DNA from: JAUVXJ01 sp964433755
GTDB taxonomy: Bacteria > Chloroflexota > Anaerolineae > UBA7937 > B3-Chlor
Assembly: GCA_964433755.1 (NCBI GenBank)
Contig: CAYSSR010000004.1
Location: forward strand, 1-64,000
Direction of reading: 5' to 3'
Length of the DNA stretch: 64,000 nucleotides
Shown here: positions 49,282 through 57,370 of the stretch, piece after piece
How the letters are laid out: the number at the start of each line of letters is the position of its first letter
How positions within the stretch are numbered: the stretch's first letter is position 1
The notes under the pieces: model-generated
Database searches by the model: none
What the model saw: the letters and a program-made list of their open reading frames with translations, nothing else
Told to the model about the DNA's origin: nothing
Translations under genes and position numbers: made by a program

Positions 49282-51666
49282 CTACTCGATCATCTCGGCG
49301 ACCGTGACGCCGTTTCCTCCTTCCTCGGGCAAACCTGGTCGATAGGAAGCGACCAACGGGTGCCGATGCAGTTCCTCCCGTACCACCTGCCGGAGAGTCC
49401 CCGTGCCCTTGCCGTGCACGATACGGACCTCGGGAAGACGGGCCAGGTATACCTGATCCAGGTACTTGTCCAGCTCGATAAGGGCCTCCTCAACGCGCTG
49501 GCCCCGCAACTGGAGGTCGCCAGGCGGGGACACACGGGGTACGACGGCCAGATATGTGTGCTCCGTGCCGGTCTCGCCTTCATCTTCGAGCAGTTCCAGA
49601 TCGTCGAGCCTGACCTTGACCCGAAACCTGCCAAGGGCGATCTCCGCCTCATCTTCTTCCAGCAGAGCGGTGATCTGCCCTCGTTGTCGGAGGTCTTCGA
49701 CCCATACGGATTGTCCCACGCGCAGCCGGGCCTTGTCGATCGGATAGCGCCTAAGGCGCGGCTCGGGAGGCTCTATGGCCTCCTCTATCTCCTTCAGCTT
49801 CGCCTTCGCTTCGGACAGAATCTGTGGTTGGGGCTGGGCCTTGAGGCTCTTGGAGACGGCCTGGAGTTCCCTCCGCACCTCTGCCAACTCCAATCGGGCC
49901 TGCTGGCGCGCCCGGTTCAGGAGCTCCCGGCGTTCCTCGTCCACCCCCGCGAACTCTTCTTCCAGGGCGGCCCTCGTGCGCTCAGCCTCAGCGCGCGCCT
50001 CGTCGGTGGCCTGACGCGACGACACGGCCTCGTCGCGCGCCTCCTTGATCTCTGCCAACAGGCTCTCGACCTCCAGGTCTTCGGGCGACAGGGACCTGGC
50101 GGCTTGGCTGACGATCTTCTTAGCCAGGCCCAGGCGTGAGGCGATGGCCAGGGCGTTACTCTGGCCGGGCAGCCCTATGCTCAGCTTGTACGCTGGCGCC
50201 AGGGTCTTGGCGTCGAATTCGACGGAGGCGTTCTCCACCCCAGGAGTGGCGTGGGCGAAGGCTTTCAGGTCTGAGTAGTGGGTCGCAACCAGGGTCGTGA
50301 TGCGGCGCTTGTGCAGGTGGGAGAGAATGGCTCTGGCCAGAGCTGAACCTTCCACCGGGTCGGTGCCTGCGCCCAACTCATCCAGGAGAACGAGGGATTT
50401 GTGGAAGGCCTTGCTCAAAATGCCCACGATCCTCGTCATGTGAGAGGAGAAAGTGGAGAGGCTCTGCTCTATGCTCTGCTCCTCGCCGATATCAGCGTAC
50501 ACACCACGGAAGACACAGAGGGCCGATCCGTCGGCGGCAGGGATGTGCAGCCCGGCCTGGGCCATGAGAGCCAGCAGGCCCACGGTCTTCAGGCCTACGG
50601 TCTTCCCCCCAGTGTTGGGACCGGTGATGACCAGGATGAAGAAGTCATCGCTGATGTAAACGTCTGTGGGCACGACCTCGGAAGGCGGCAGGAGCGGGTG
50701 ACGTGCCTGGATCAAGCGCAGGGTGGACCCAGGGTGCCGGAAGCCTCGTTTGGACTCTGCCTCGTCGTCCACGGTACGAAAGGTTGAAAGCTGGGGCTCA
50801 ACGCCTCGAATACTCAGGCTGTAGTGCGCCTTGGCGAAGGCCAGGTCGAGGACGGCGAGCGCTCGAAGGGTCCTGGCGATGGGCTCCTCTTCCTCGGCGA
50901 CCCTGGCGGTGAGCACTCTGAGGACGCGCTCGACCTCTCTTTCCTCTTCGACCTGCAACTGCCGCCAGCGGTTGTTCAGATCCAGCGTGGCCAGGGGCTC
51001 TATGAACAGGGTAGCTCCGCTGGCGGACTGATCGTGGACCACTCCCGGTATCTTGCCTTTGAAATCGGCCTTGAGGGGGATCACGTATCTTCCGTGGCGC
51101 TCGGTGACGAGCCTCTCCTGGAGGAAGCGGTCGTTGGCAGGTGAGGATACGATCTTCTCCAGCCTGTCGAGGAGCTCCTCGTGGGCCTCGTTCACGTCGC
51201 GACGTATACGAGCCAGCTCGGGACTGGCTTTGTCGATGACCTCTGCCCGGTCGTTGATCGCTCCAGCGATGTCCTTGGGCAAGTCGGAGTAGGCTTCTAT
51301 CTCCTCGGCATGGGCTGCCAGGAGGAGGAAGGTGTCCTGGAGGGGCGCGATGGACCTCCGCAGCGAGCGGGCGGCGAGAAGTGTGGTGCGCACGTCCAGG
51401 AGCTCGCTGGGCGTGAGGCAAGAGCGTAGCCTGGCCTTCTTCAGCAAGGGGCGGAGGTTGGTGACACCTCCCAAAGAGAGCGTCGGCTTGACGTCCAGAA
51501 GGTGTCTGGCCTCAGTGGTCTCCTGTTGCCGTCGCCTGACCACATCCTCTCTGGACGAGGGACGGAGTTTGAGCGCCAACTCGTGGCCCAGGGAGAAGGA
51601 AGTGTGCTCCGCCAGTTGACTCAGGATCTTGGGATATTCAAGGACTTGCCAGGACTTCTGGTGCAT
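49282..51666 (-). CDS. mutS2: MutS2 endonuclease / ribosome-rescue ATPase
   Basis: A 794-aa protein of normal MutS2 length: N-terminal core and clamp (HQKSWQVLEYPKILSQLAEH), ATPase with Walker A TGPNTGGKTVGLKT near 345, LVLLDELGAGTDPVEGSAL and VATHYSDLKAFAH, a long coiled-coil linker (about 500-620), KOW-like region and C-terminal Smr domain with LRGQRVEEALIELDKYLD and VHGKGTGTLRQVVREELHRH. MutS2 suppresses recombination and, in Firmicutes, splits collided ribosomes. ATG 51666 gives the standard N terminus; TTG 51678 is an alternative. Transcribed after cvpA, with a hairpin between them. Confidence 0.96.
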   Translation of the reverse strand: MHQKSWQVLEYPKILSQLAEHTSFSLGHELALKLRPSSREDVVRRRQQETTEARHLLDVKPTLSLGGVTNLRPLLKKARLRSCLTPSELLDVRTTLLAARSLRRSIAPLQDTFLLLAAHAEEIEAYSDLPKDIAGAINDRAEVIDKASPELARIRRDVNEAHEELLDRLEKIVSSPANDRFLQERLVTERHGRYVIPLKADFKGKIPGVVHDQSASGATLFIEPLATLDLNNRWRQLQVEEEREVERVLRVLTARVAEEEEPIARTLRALAVLDLAFAKAHYSLSIRGVEPQLSTFRTVDDEAESKRGFRHPGSTLRLIQARHPLLPPSEVVPTDVYISDDFFILVITGPNTGGKTVGLKTVGLLALMAQAGLHIPAADGSALCVFRGVYADIGEEQSIEQSLSTFSSHMTRIVGILSKAFHKSLVLLDELGAGTDPVEGSALARAILSHLHKRRITTLVATHYSDLKAFAHATPGVENASVEFDAKTLAPAYKLSIGLPGQSNALAIASRLGLAKKIVSQAARSLSPEDLEVESLLAEIKEARDEAVSSRQATDEARAEAERTRAALEEEFAGVDEERRELLNRARQQARLELAEVRRELQAVSKSLKAQPQPQILSEAKAKLKEIEEAIEPPEPRLRRYPIDKARLRVGQSVWVEDLRQRGQITALLEEDEAEIALGRFRVKVRLDDLELLEDEGETGTEHTYLAVVPRVSPPGDLQLRGQRVEEALIELDKYLDQVYLARLPEVRIVHGKGTGTLRQVVREELHRHPLVASYRPGLPEEGGNGVTVAEMIE

Positions 51667-51683
51667 AGCTCTCGACAAAGCAA

Positions 51684-51709
51684 CCCCCGCTGGCAGCGGC
51701 CAACGGGGG
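51684..51709 (-). terminator. Hairpin between cvpA and mutS2
   Basis: CCCCCGTTGG and CCAGCGGGGG (minus-strand reading, 51709-51684) form a 10-bp stem with one G-T pair, followed by TTGCTTTG. It probably attenuates readthrough from cvpA into mutS2. Confidence 0.65.
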
Positions 51710-51738
51710 AAGAGAAATCGGCGCTTCCTGGGCTGCCA

Positions 51739-52281
51739 TCAACCGAGCTTAACGAATCGGGGCCTTCCCTCCGGCAGCAGTGCGCCAATGACTGTAACCA
51801 ACACCACCAGCAGATTGTGTAAGGCATAGGCCAACGTGGAATACCTGAGGCCCCTCATGAGACCCAAGCGCAGAGTCTCTCCCACGGGCCAGGAGAGGCT
51901 GACACAGAACCTCAGCATGAGCACTACGATGCTCATCTGGAGGATGACTGTGGGCAGGGCGACCAGTAATCCTGCGACCCGATCCAGGATACCGATGGAG
52001 ACGATCCGGGTCTCGGGCATCACCCGCCTGTGGAGAACCTCCAGCGCCGTGATGAGCAACACGACTGCCAGCAAGAAACCAGCCGTGTCTGTGGTCGCCA
52101 TGTCGGTGCCAGGGAAGGTGAAGGCAAAGAAGGCGGACAGGGGCACGTGGAAGTAGGTGCCCAGGATTAGACCGCAGGCGACAGCGGCCAGGCTCAGCAC
52201 CTGGCGCAGGAAACCCTGGCGGTATCCAACAAGCACACCCGCCGAGAACAGCACCACCAGTATGATGTCCAACCAGTTCAT
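51739..52281 (-). CDS. cvpA: CvpA-family membrane protein
   Basis: A 180-aa protein with four membrane helices and the CvpA pattern: MNWLDIILVVLFSAGVLVGY, RQGFLRQVLSLAAVACGLILG, LDRVAGLLVALPTVI. CvpA is needed for colicin V export and envelope integrity in other bacteria; the gene very often precedes mutS2. ATG 52281 follows GGAGGCAAGAAT. It has a strong promoter, divergent from the GntR gene. Confidence 0.88.
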   Translation of the reverse strand: MNWLDIILVVLFSAGVLVGYRQGFLRQVLSLAAVACGLILGTYFHVPLSAFFAFTFPGTDMATTDTAGFLLAVVLLITALEVLHRRVMPETRIVSIGILDRVAGLLVALPTVILQMSIVVLMLRFCVSLSWPVGETLRLGLMRGLRYSTLAYALHNLLVVLVTVIGALLPEGRPRFVKLG

Positions 52282-52320
52282 ATTCTTGCCTCCGGAGGAC
52301 ACGCCGGCTCAGTGGGACAA

Positions 52321-52349
52321 AGTATACCATGAGGTTCCGTGGCTGTCAA
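52321..52349 (-). promoter_or_regulatory. Promoter of cvpA
   Basis: On the minus strand TTGACA (52349-52344) and TATACT (52326-52321), 17-base spacer. Confidence 0.88.
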
Positions 52350-52529
52350 CGACAGGGGATGGTGCGAGGAGGGACCTGGGGATGGGAGACGCCGTGCCCA
52401 GCGCGGGCGGCGGCCTGTGTGGCAATGCGCCGTTGTGGCCTGGAGTCGACCTGTCGATTCGCACACCTCCAGCCGAGACAGGTGGTATCGTGCTGCACAA
52501 GCCATGGTGCAGATCCCATCAGGCAGGGC

Positions 52530-52558
52530 TTGACAAGAATTCTAAGCTGATGTATACT
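52530..52558 (+). promoter_or_regulatory. Promoter of the GntR-ECF-opine dehydrogenase locus
   Basis: TTGACA 52530-52535 and TATACT 52553-52558, 17-base spacer. The -10 lies inside the operator array at 52552-52578. Confidence 0.88.
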
Positions 52559-52578
52559 GTATACCGTATACGGTATGC
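52552..52578 (+). promoter_or_regulatory. GntR operator: four 7-bp GTATAC repeats covering the -10 and start site
   Basis: GTATAC begins at 52552, 52559 and 52566, and GTATGC at 52573, giving a strict 7-base phase. Within it 52561-52576 (ATACCGTATACGGTAT) is a perfect 16-bp palindrome. FCD-type GntR proteins bind GT-rich/AC-rich dyads of this kind, so the product of the next gene should repress its own promoter here, released by a ligand. Confidence 0.75.
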
Positions 52579-52630
52579 GCACAGTCTACCAACCGGTGAA
52601 GGCTCGTGTGAGCAACAACAAGAGGGAGGG

Positions 52631-53317
52631 ATGACGGTGCCTGAGACGACTCTTCTATCGAAGATAAGAAAGCCGAAATCTGTGGACGACACGGCGTACA
52701 CGGAGATCAAGAAGGCTGTTCTGGACTGTGTACTGGCCCCAGGCACCCCTCTTGTCGAGACCCGTCTGGCGGAGGAACTGGGAGTGAGCAGGACTCCGAT
52801 CCGCAAGGCTATCACCAGGCTCGAACAGGAGGGCTTCGCGACTGCTGACCCGTCCAAGGGCTATCGTGTCTCCGAGATCCTGCGTCGTGACCTGGAAGAG
52901 ATGTACCAACTCCGGGAGATCCTGGAGTGTCACTTGGTGCGGGAAACGGCCACGCAGTTCACCCAGGAGGAGTTGGACGAGATCGAGTCTGCGCTTACGG
53001 CAGCCGACAGGGCCTTGGAGGAGGAAGATTACCCTGCCTTTCTTGCCGCCAACAGGACGTTTCACCACTCCTTTGACCGCAAGTACGGCAACCAGCGCAT
53101 CGCGGACGTCCTCGCCAACCTCGACGAGCACGTGTATCGCGCCATAATGTGGGGCTTCCGCGGCCGAGCGAACAGCGACAGGATGCAACTTGGCTACGGT
53201 GACCACAGGCTGATCGTCAAGGCCATACGAGAAGGGGACGTCGAGGCCGCCGTATCCATTATGAAGGAGCACCTGCGATATGGGCCCCACTTCGCGGTGG
53301 AGTCGTCAGAAGGCTAG
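52631..53317 (+). CDS. GntR-family regulator, FadR/FCD subfamily
   Basis: A 228-aa regulator: winged HTH (about 20-85; LVETRLAEELGVSRTPIRKAI, LEQEGFATADPSKGYRV) and an all-helical FCD ligand domain (about 95-220) with YQLREILECHLVRE, FHHSFDRKYGNQRI and a late GDHRLIVKAIREGDVEAA. The Asp and three His typical of metal-dependent FCD sites are present. The family senses organic acids, sugars acids or amino acids. ATG 52631 follows GGGAGGG almost directly; in-frame GTG 52637 has better SD spacing and may be the true start. The ECF transporter and opine dehydrogenase downstream are likely targets. Confidence 0.93.
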   Translation: MTVPETTLLSKIRKPKSVDDTAYTEIKKAVLDCVLAPGTPLVETRLAEELGVSRTPIRKAITRLEQEGFATADPSKGYRVSEILRRDLEEMYQLREILECHLVRETATQFTQEELDEIESALTAADRALEEEDYPAFLAANRTFHHSFDRKYGNQRIADVLANLDEHVYRAIMWGFRGRANSDRMQLGYGDHRLIVKAIREGDVEAAVSIMKEHLRYGPHFAVESSEG

Positions 53318-53533
53318 CCTGCCAAACGAAGAGGATCGTACTGCACTGACCAGAGCGCCGTGCTGGCACGTAGAGGTGCTGCCCTTGCGCATCCAACAGT
53401 TGCGGGCATTCGCTGGCCGCGCAGGGTTTGTCAGGTTTCAGAGAGGAGGTAGCGGGGAGCAGAGGAGTGCAACTTGGAGTCAGTGTGATGTGTGAGTAGC
53501 GTAGCCGGATCGATGTGGAAGGGAGAGACAGAG

Positions 53534-53623
53534 ATGAAACGGGATCAAATGGTGATCGTGGTGGGATTGGTGATCTTGGTTGTGCTGCTGGTGGCGGTGT
53601 ACGCTCAGCGCTTCGTTGGCTGA
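53534..53623 (+). CDS. 29-aa single-helix membrane protein
   Basis: ATG 53534, stop TGA 53621-53623, preceded by GGAAGGGAGAGACAG. The sequence is a short MKRDQ head, a Val/Leu-rich membrane helix (VIVVGLVILVVLLVAVYA) and QRFVG. It lies between the GntR and transporter genes on the same strand. Too short for homology; supported by its SD, position and clear helix. It might be a small subunit of the ECF transporter. Confidence 0.6.
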   Translation: MKRDQMVIVVGLVILVVLLVAVYAQRFVG

Positions 53624-53680
53624 TGGCGCGGCCTGAGCACGCGGGTCGGTTAGTGTAGAAACGGGGAAAGGCTGGCCGGC

Positions 53681-55417
53681 ATGAACTCCGGTGATCCGCT
53701 CATTCGCACCACAGGCTTATGCTTCAAGCACTTGGGTTCAGACGACGACGTCCTCAAGGACGTGAACCTCGAACTGCGGGAGGGTGACTTTGCACTCTTG
53801 CTCGGCCCATCCGGGTGTGGAAAGAGCACCCTGATCCTGTGCCTCAATGGCCTGATCCCCCACCTCAACCAGGGCGAGATGACCGGCGTGGTGGAGGTGG
53901 CCGGAAAGGACACCAGAACCCACGAGGTTCACGAGTTCTCACCGCTCATCGGCATGGTCTTCCAGAACCCCGATGACCAGATCCTGTCGCTGCGGGTGGT
54001 GGACGAGGTGGCCTTCGGCGTGGAGAATCAGGGCCTGTCGCACGATGAGATCGTGCAACGGGTTGATCAGTTCATGGAGGTCATGGAGATCTCTCACCTC
54101 AAGGACAGGCTGACCTTCGCTATCTCCGGCGGCCAGAAGCAGAGGGTCTCCATCGCCAGCAACCTGGTCATGCTCCAGGAGGTGCTGATCCTGGATGACC
54201 CCACGACCGATCTCGACCCGGTGGGTAAGGCGGAGATCGTGAGCACCTTGGGACGGCTCCAGCGCGAGATGGGGAAAACCCTGCTGGTCATCGAACACGA
54301 CCTCACGGATCTCGTCGAGCTGGCCAACCGGGTGATCGTCATGGAGGATGGGCGAGTGGTCCACGATGGGACGCCCAGCGAGATCTTCACGCAGTGCTAC
54401 GATGATGTGGTCAGGCTCGGGGTGAACCTGCCTCAGCACGTGGAGATGGCGCACGCTCTCCTTCAGGTCGGCGTACAGATGGTAGCGTTGCCTGTGGTCA
54501 AGGAGGAGGCCTTCGCCGTGTTCGGTGAGTTTGTGGAGGCCCATCCCGGCTTGCTGGTCGAGCCCAGGCGCCACGAGCCTCCAAGGGGCAAGGCAGTGGT
54601 CAGCGTACGCGATCTCGAGTTCTCATACGACCCTGGCACGCCGATCCTGCGCAAGCTCAGCTTCGATATCCGGCAGGGGGAGTTCGTGGCCATCATCGGG
54701 GCTAACGGTTCTGGTAAGAGCACACTGGTCAACAACCTGGTCGGGCTTCTCCGACCGGATGGAGGGCAGATAACCATAGACGGCCACGATACCAGAGAGA
54801 CGAAGGTGTCAGCTCTGGTATCGGACGTCGGCTACGTGTTCCAGAACCCAGACCATCAACTCTTCGCCAACACCGTGGAGGACGAGCTCCGCTTCAGCCT
54901 CAGGTTGCGAGGTCTCTCCGCCCAGGAGGTGGAAGACCGGGTCAGCGATGCCCTGGATGTGGTGGGGTTGGAGGCCGCGCGCACAAGACACCCGTTCTCC
55001 CTCAGCCGTGGCCAGAGGCAGAACTTGGCGGTGGCGACGGCGCTGATCCACAACCCCAAGCTGATCCTGCTTGACGAGCCGACCACCGGTCAGGATCGGA
55101 GAAACCTCTCCGGGCTGCTGGGCATGTTGTCCGAGCTGAACAAGAAGGGCAATACCACGATCATGATCACTCACGACATGGACATCGTGGCGGCGTATGC
55201 GACCAGAGTGATCGTCATGGCTGACGGCGAGATCATCTTCGATGGACATCCCCGGGACGTGTTCTACGACCATTTCGAGGATCTGGCGGGCCTCAATCTC
55301 CGGCCACCTACCATCGTGGATTTCTGCCGTCGCGTCGAGGACGAGGGCTGTCCTCGCCTGCTCATCGTCGATGAGCTGGTGCAGTGCTTGAAGGGAGGTG
55401 GAGCCAAGGCAGGTTGA
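53681..55417 (+). CDS. ECF transporter energy-coupling ATPase, two fused ABC domains
   Basis: A 578-aa fusion of EcfA1 and EcfA2 (YkoD-like). Domain 1: Walker A GPSGCGKST near 44, Q-loop VFQNPDDQILS, signature ISGGQKQRVSIA, Walker B VLILDDPTTDLDP, switch VIEHDL. Domain 2: Walker A GANGSGKST, VFQNPDHQLFA, signature LSRGQRQNLAVA, Walker B LILLDEPTTGQD, switch ITHDMD. In domain 1 the catalytic Glu after Walker B is Asp, so that site may be slow or non-hydrolytic. The genes for the S and T components follow, giving a complete dedicated uptake system. ATG 53681 has only a weak SD. Confidence 0.93.
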   Translation: MNSGDPLIRTTGLCFKHLGSDDDVLKDVNLELREGDFALLLGPSGCGKSTLILCLNGLIPHLNQGEMTGVVEVAGKDTRTHEVHEFSPLIGMVFQNPDDQILSLRVVDEVAFGVENQGLSHDEIVQRVDQFMEVMEISHLKDRLTFAISGGQKQRVSIASNLVMLQEVLILDDPTTDLDPVGKAEIVSTLGRLQREMGKTLLVIEHDLTDLVELANRVIVMEDGRVVHDGTPSEIFTQCYDDVVRLGVNLPQHVEMAHALLQVGVQMVALPVVKEEAFAVFGEFVEAHPGLLVEPRRHEPPRGKAVVSVRDLEFSYDPGTPILRKLSFDIRQGEFVAIIGANGSGKSTLVNNLVGLLRPDGGQITIDGHDTRETKVSALVSDVGYVFQNPDHQLFANTVEDELRFSLRLRGLSAQEVEDRVSDALDVVGLEAARTRHPFSLSRGQRQNLAVATALIHNPKLILLDEPTTGQDRRNLSGLLGMLSELNKKGNTTIMITHDMDIVAAYATRVIVMADGEIIFDGHPRDVFYDHFEDLAGLNLRPPTIVDFCRRVEDEGCPRLLIVDELVQCLKGGGAKAG

Positions 55418-55505
55418 CAGTGATTCCAGATCGACGTGCGACGTGGCCGTTGGCGGGAGGGTGTCTCCCCCACAGAACAGAGAGGAGTAAGGAGGAGAGA
55501 CGACA

Positions 55506-56066
55506 ATGACTGCTAAGACTTCGCAGAAGGTCTTCCAGAGGTTCACGGCTGTTGATCTCGTGACGATTGCGGTGTTCGCGGCTCTGTACAGAGCCATGTG
55601 GTATGTCTGGAACGTCTTCAGCTTCGCCTTTCCGTTCAATCAGGTGATCAATACCTTCTTCGGGGTTCTATGCACTATTGCTGCACTGGTGATCGTGAGG
55701 AAGGTCGGCACAGCCACGTTGTTCCAGATCGCCGCTATGCTCATCAATGTGCTGGTGCAGGGAGAGGTGTTCTCCGTGGCCCTCTGGGGTTGCACCACGG
55801 GTCTCCTTGCTGATATCTACTGCTACCTGATAGTCAGATCAGGAACGGATCCCTTTGTCTCGCTACGTCACATGTCCATCGCCGGGACGCTGACCGCTTT
55901 CATGTACAACTTCAACCTGTGGATCGTGATGATGACCTTCCTGTACAAGGTATCGATGCCCACTCAGATCGTGGCATCGGTGTTCACCTTGGGCACGATC
56001 ACCGGGATAATCGGCGGGGTGGTCGGTTTCTTCCTGGGCGACAGAATCAAGGGGTTGATTGGCTAG
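55506..56066 (+). CDS. ECF transporter substrate-binding S component (YkoE-like)
   Basis: A 186-aa protein with five to six membrane helices: FTAVDLVTIAVFAALYRAMW, then VIVRKVGTATLFQIAAML, NVLVQGEVFSVALWG and a C-terminal ITGIIGGVVGFFLGDRI. The RK-x-G-x-A-x-x-x-x-x-x-A and VQGE features and the gene order ATPase-S-T resemble YkoE of the YkoEDC thiamine/HMP transporter. The true ligand is uncertain: thiamine genes are absent here, and an opine dehydrogenase sits downstream. ATG 55506 follows AAGGAGGAGA. Confidence 0.78.
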   Translation: MTAKTSQKVFQRFTAVDLVTIAVFAALYRAMWYVWNVFSFAFPFNQVINTFFGVLCTIAALVIVRKVGTATLFQIAAMLINVLVQGEVFSVALWGCTTGLLADIYCYLIVRSGTDPFVSLRHMSIAGTLTAFMYNFNLWIVMMTFLYKVSMPTQIVASVFTLGTITGIIGGVVGFFLGDRIKGLIG

Positions 56067-56342
56067 CGGTTGAAGTGGGGGAGAGGCCCCGGCGGCGCTG
56101 TACCCCGCAGGTGAGACCTTCTCTAGCCGTTCTGATGCCCATCGACCTCGGAGCCAGCGACGTGCGGCCCGCAGAGGCGGAGCACACGGCTGGGTCGCAC
56201 GTCCGCTCGTTCGGAGGTGGGTAGAGGACTCTCCCGGCGCCCGTCCGGCCGGTGCGGCCAGAGCGTGCCGGAGGGCTGAGCAAGCACCGAGCTCACTCTG
56301 CTGTCGTGGCTCGTTCGCGGATAGCCCACGCAAGGAGGCAGC

Positions 56343-57170
56343 ATGGCCAAGATAAATGTGATCAACTTCATGTCCAACGTAGAGCGCGAATCGTGGGTCC
56401 ACCGTCTAGACCCGCGTACCAAGATCATGCTGCTTCTCTTCTTCACCACTGTGCCCCTGATGTTCACCGACTGGCGCTTCAGTGTGTTCTTCATCCTCTT
56501 GACTCTGCCGCTCTGGCTCACGGCGAATATCGACTATCGGCCCATGATCGGCCCTTTCGCCGGAGCGGGCTTCTTCCTGGCTATCGTCTTCTTCTTCAAT
56601 GCGGTGAGAGGACCGGGCGAACTGACCAACCCTAATCCGGGCAATGCCTTCACCTGGTATCTTCAGATGGGACCGGTAGTTGTTACCAGTCACACCTTCG
56701 CCCAAGGGTTCTACATGGCCATGCGGCTAGTGACCTCCTTCACCATTGGCCTTCTCGTGATCTCGACCACCGATCCCACCTACCTGTCCAAGGGGCTGAA
56801 GAAGCTGAAGATGCCGACCTCCATAGTCTTCATGGTCCTGGCAGGTTTGCGCTTCATCCCTATCATCATGGAGCAACTGTTCAATATCCTCGACGCTCAG
56901 ACCATCCGCGGCGTGAGCAATTCGCGGCTTGAACGCACCAGGCTGCTTATCCTGCCTCTGTTCATCACCTCCCTGCGCCGGGTCAGAGCGCTGGGTCTGG
57001 CTACGGAGGCGAAGGGTTTTGGAGCCAGTCGATGGAATGACTTCTACGAGAAACTGCGGCTGGGGCGGATGGACAAGCTCATCATGGTGGCGCTCCTGTT
57101 ATTGGCGCTGGCTTCGCTGGCTATCCTTGCTCTCGGAATTGGACACGGTGCGACCTTCGACATGGCTTGA
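56343..57170 (+). CDS. ECF transporter transmembrane T component (EcfT/YkoC-like)
   Basis: A 275-aa protein with about five membrane helices and the EcfT coupling helices. HRLDPRTKIMLLLFFTTVPL opens the family domain; the two Ala-Arg-Gly-type motifs appear as AQTIRG and ATEAKGFGA, the second with Lys in place of Arg. It binds the two ATPase domains and the S component. ATG 56343 follows AAGGAGGCAGC. The 276-base gap before it (56067-56342) holds no clear gene. Confidence 0.9.
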   Translation: MAKINVINFMSNVERESWVHRLDPRTKIMLLLFFTTVPLMFTDWRFSVFFILLTLPLWLTANIDYRPMIGPFAGAGFFLAIVFFFNAVRGPGELTNPNPGNAFTWYLQMGPVVVTSHTFAQGFYMAMRLVTSFTIGLLVISTTDPTYLSKGLKKLKMPTSIVFMVLAGLRFIPIIMEQLFNILDAQTIRGVSNSRLERTRLLILPLFITSLRRVRALGLATEAKGFGASRWNDFYEKLRLGRMDKLIMVALLLLALASLAILALGIGHGATFDMA

Positions 57171-57370
57171 GCCCCTACTTTCGCAAGTTCAACCGGGCGG
57201 ATTGTCACCTCGGGGGAGAGGCAGGGCTGGGGTCCCACGGTATCTAGAGTCAGTAACGTCCGGTGGGCGCCGTGGCCGGAGTCCTGGAGTGTCTCCCGGA
57301 TGGTCGCAGTACAGTCACGACATGGCTGCTGACGGACCGGGGAGGTCTTAGTCACAGAAGGAGTGAGATC

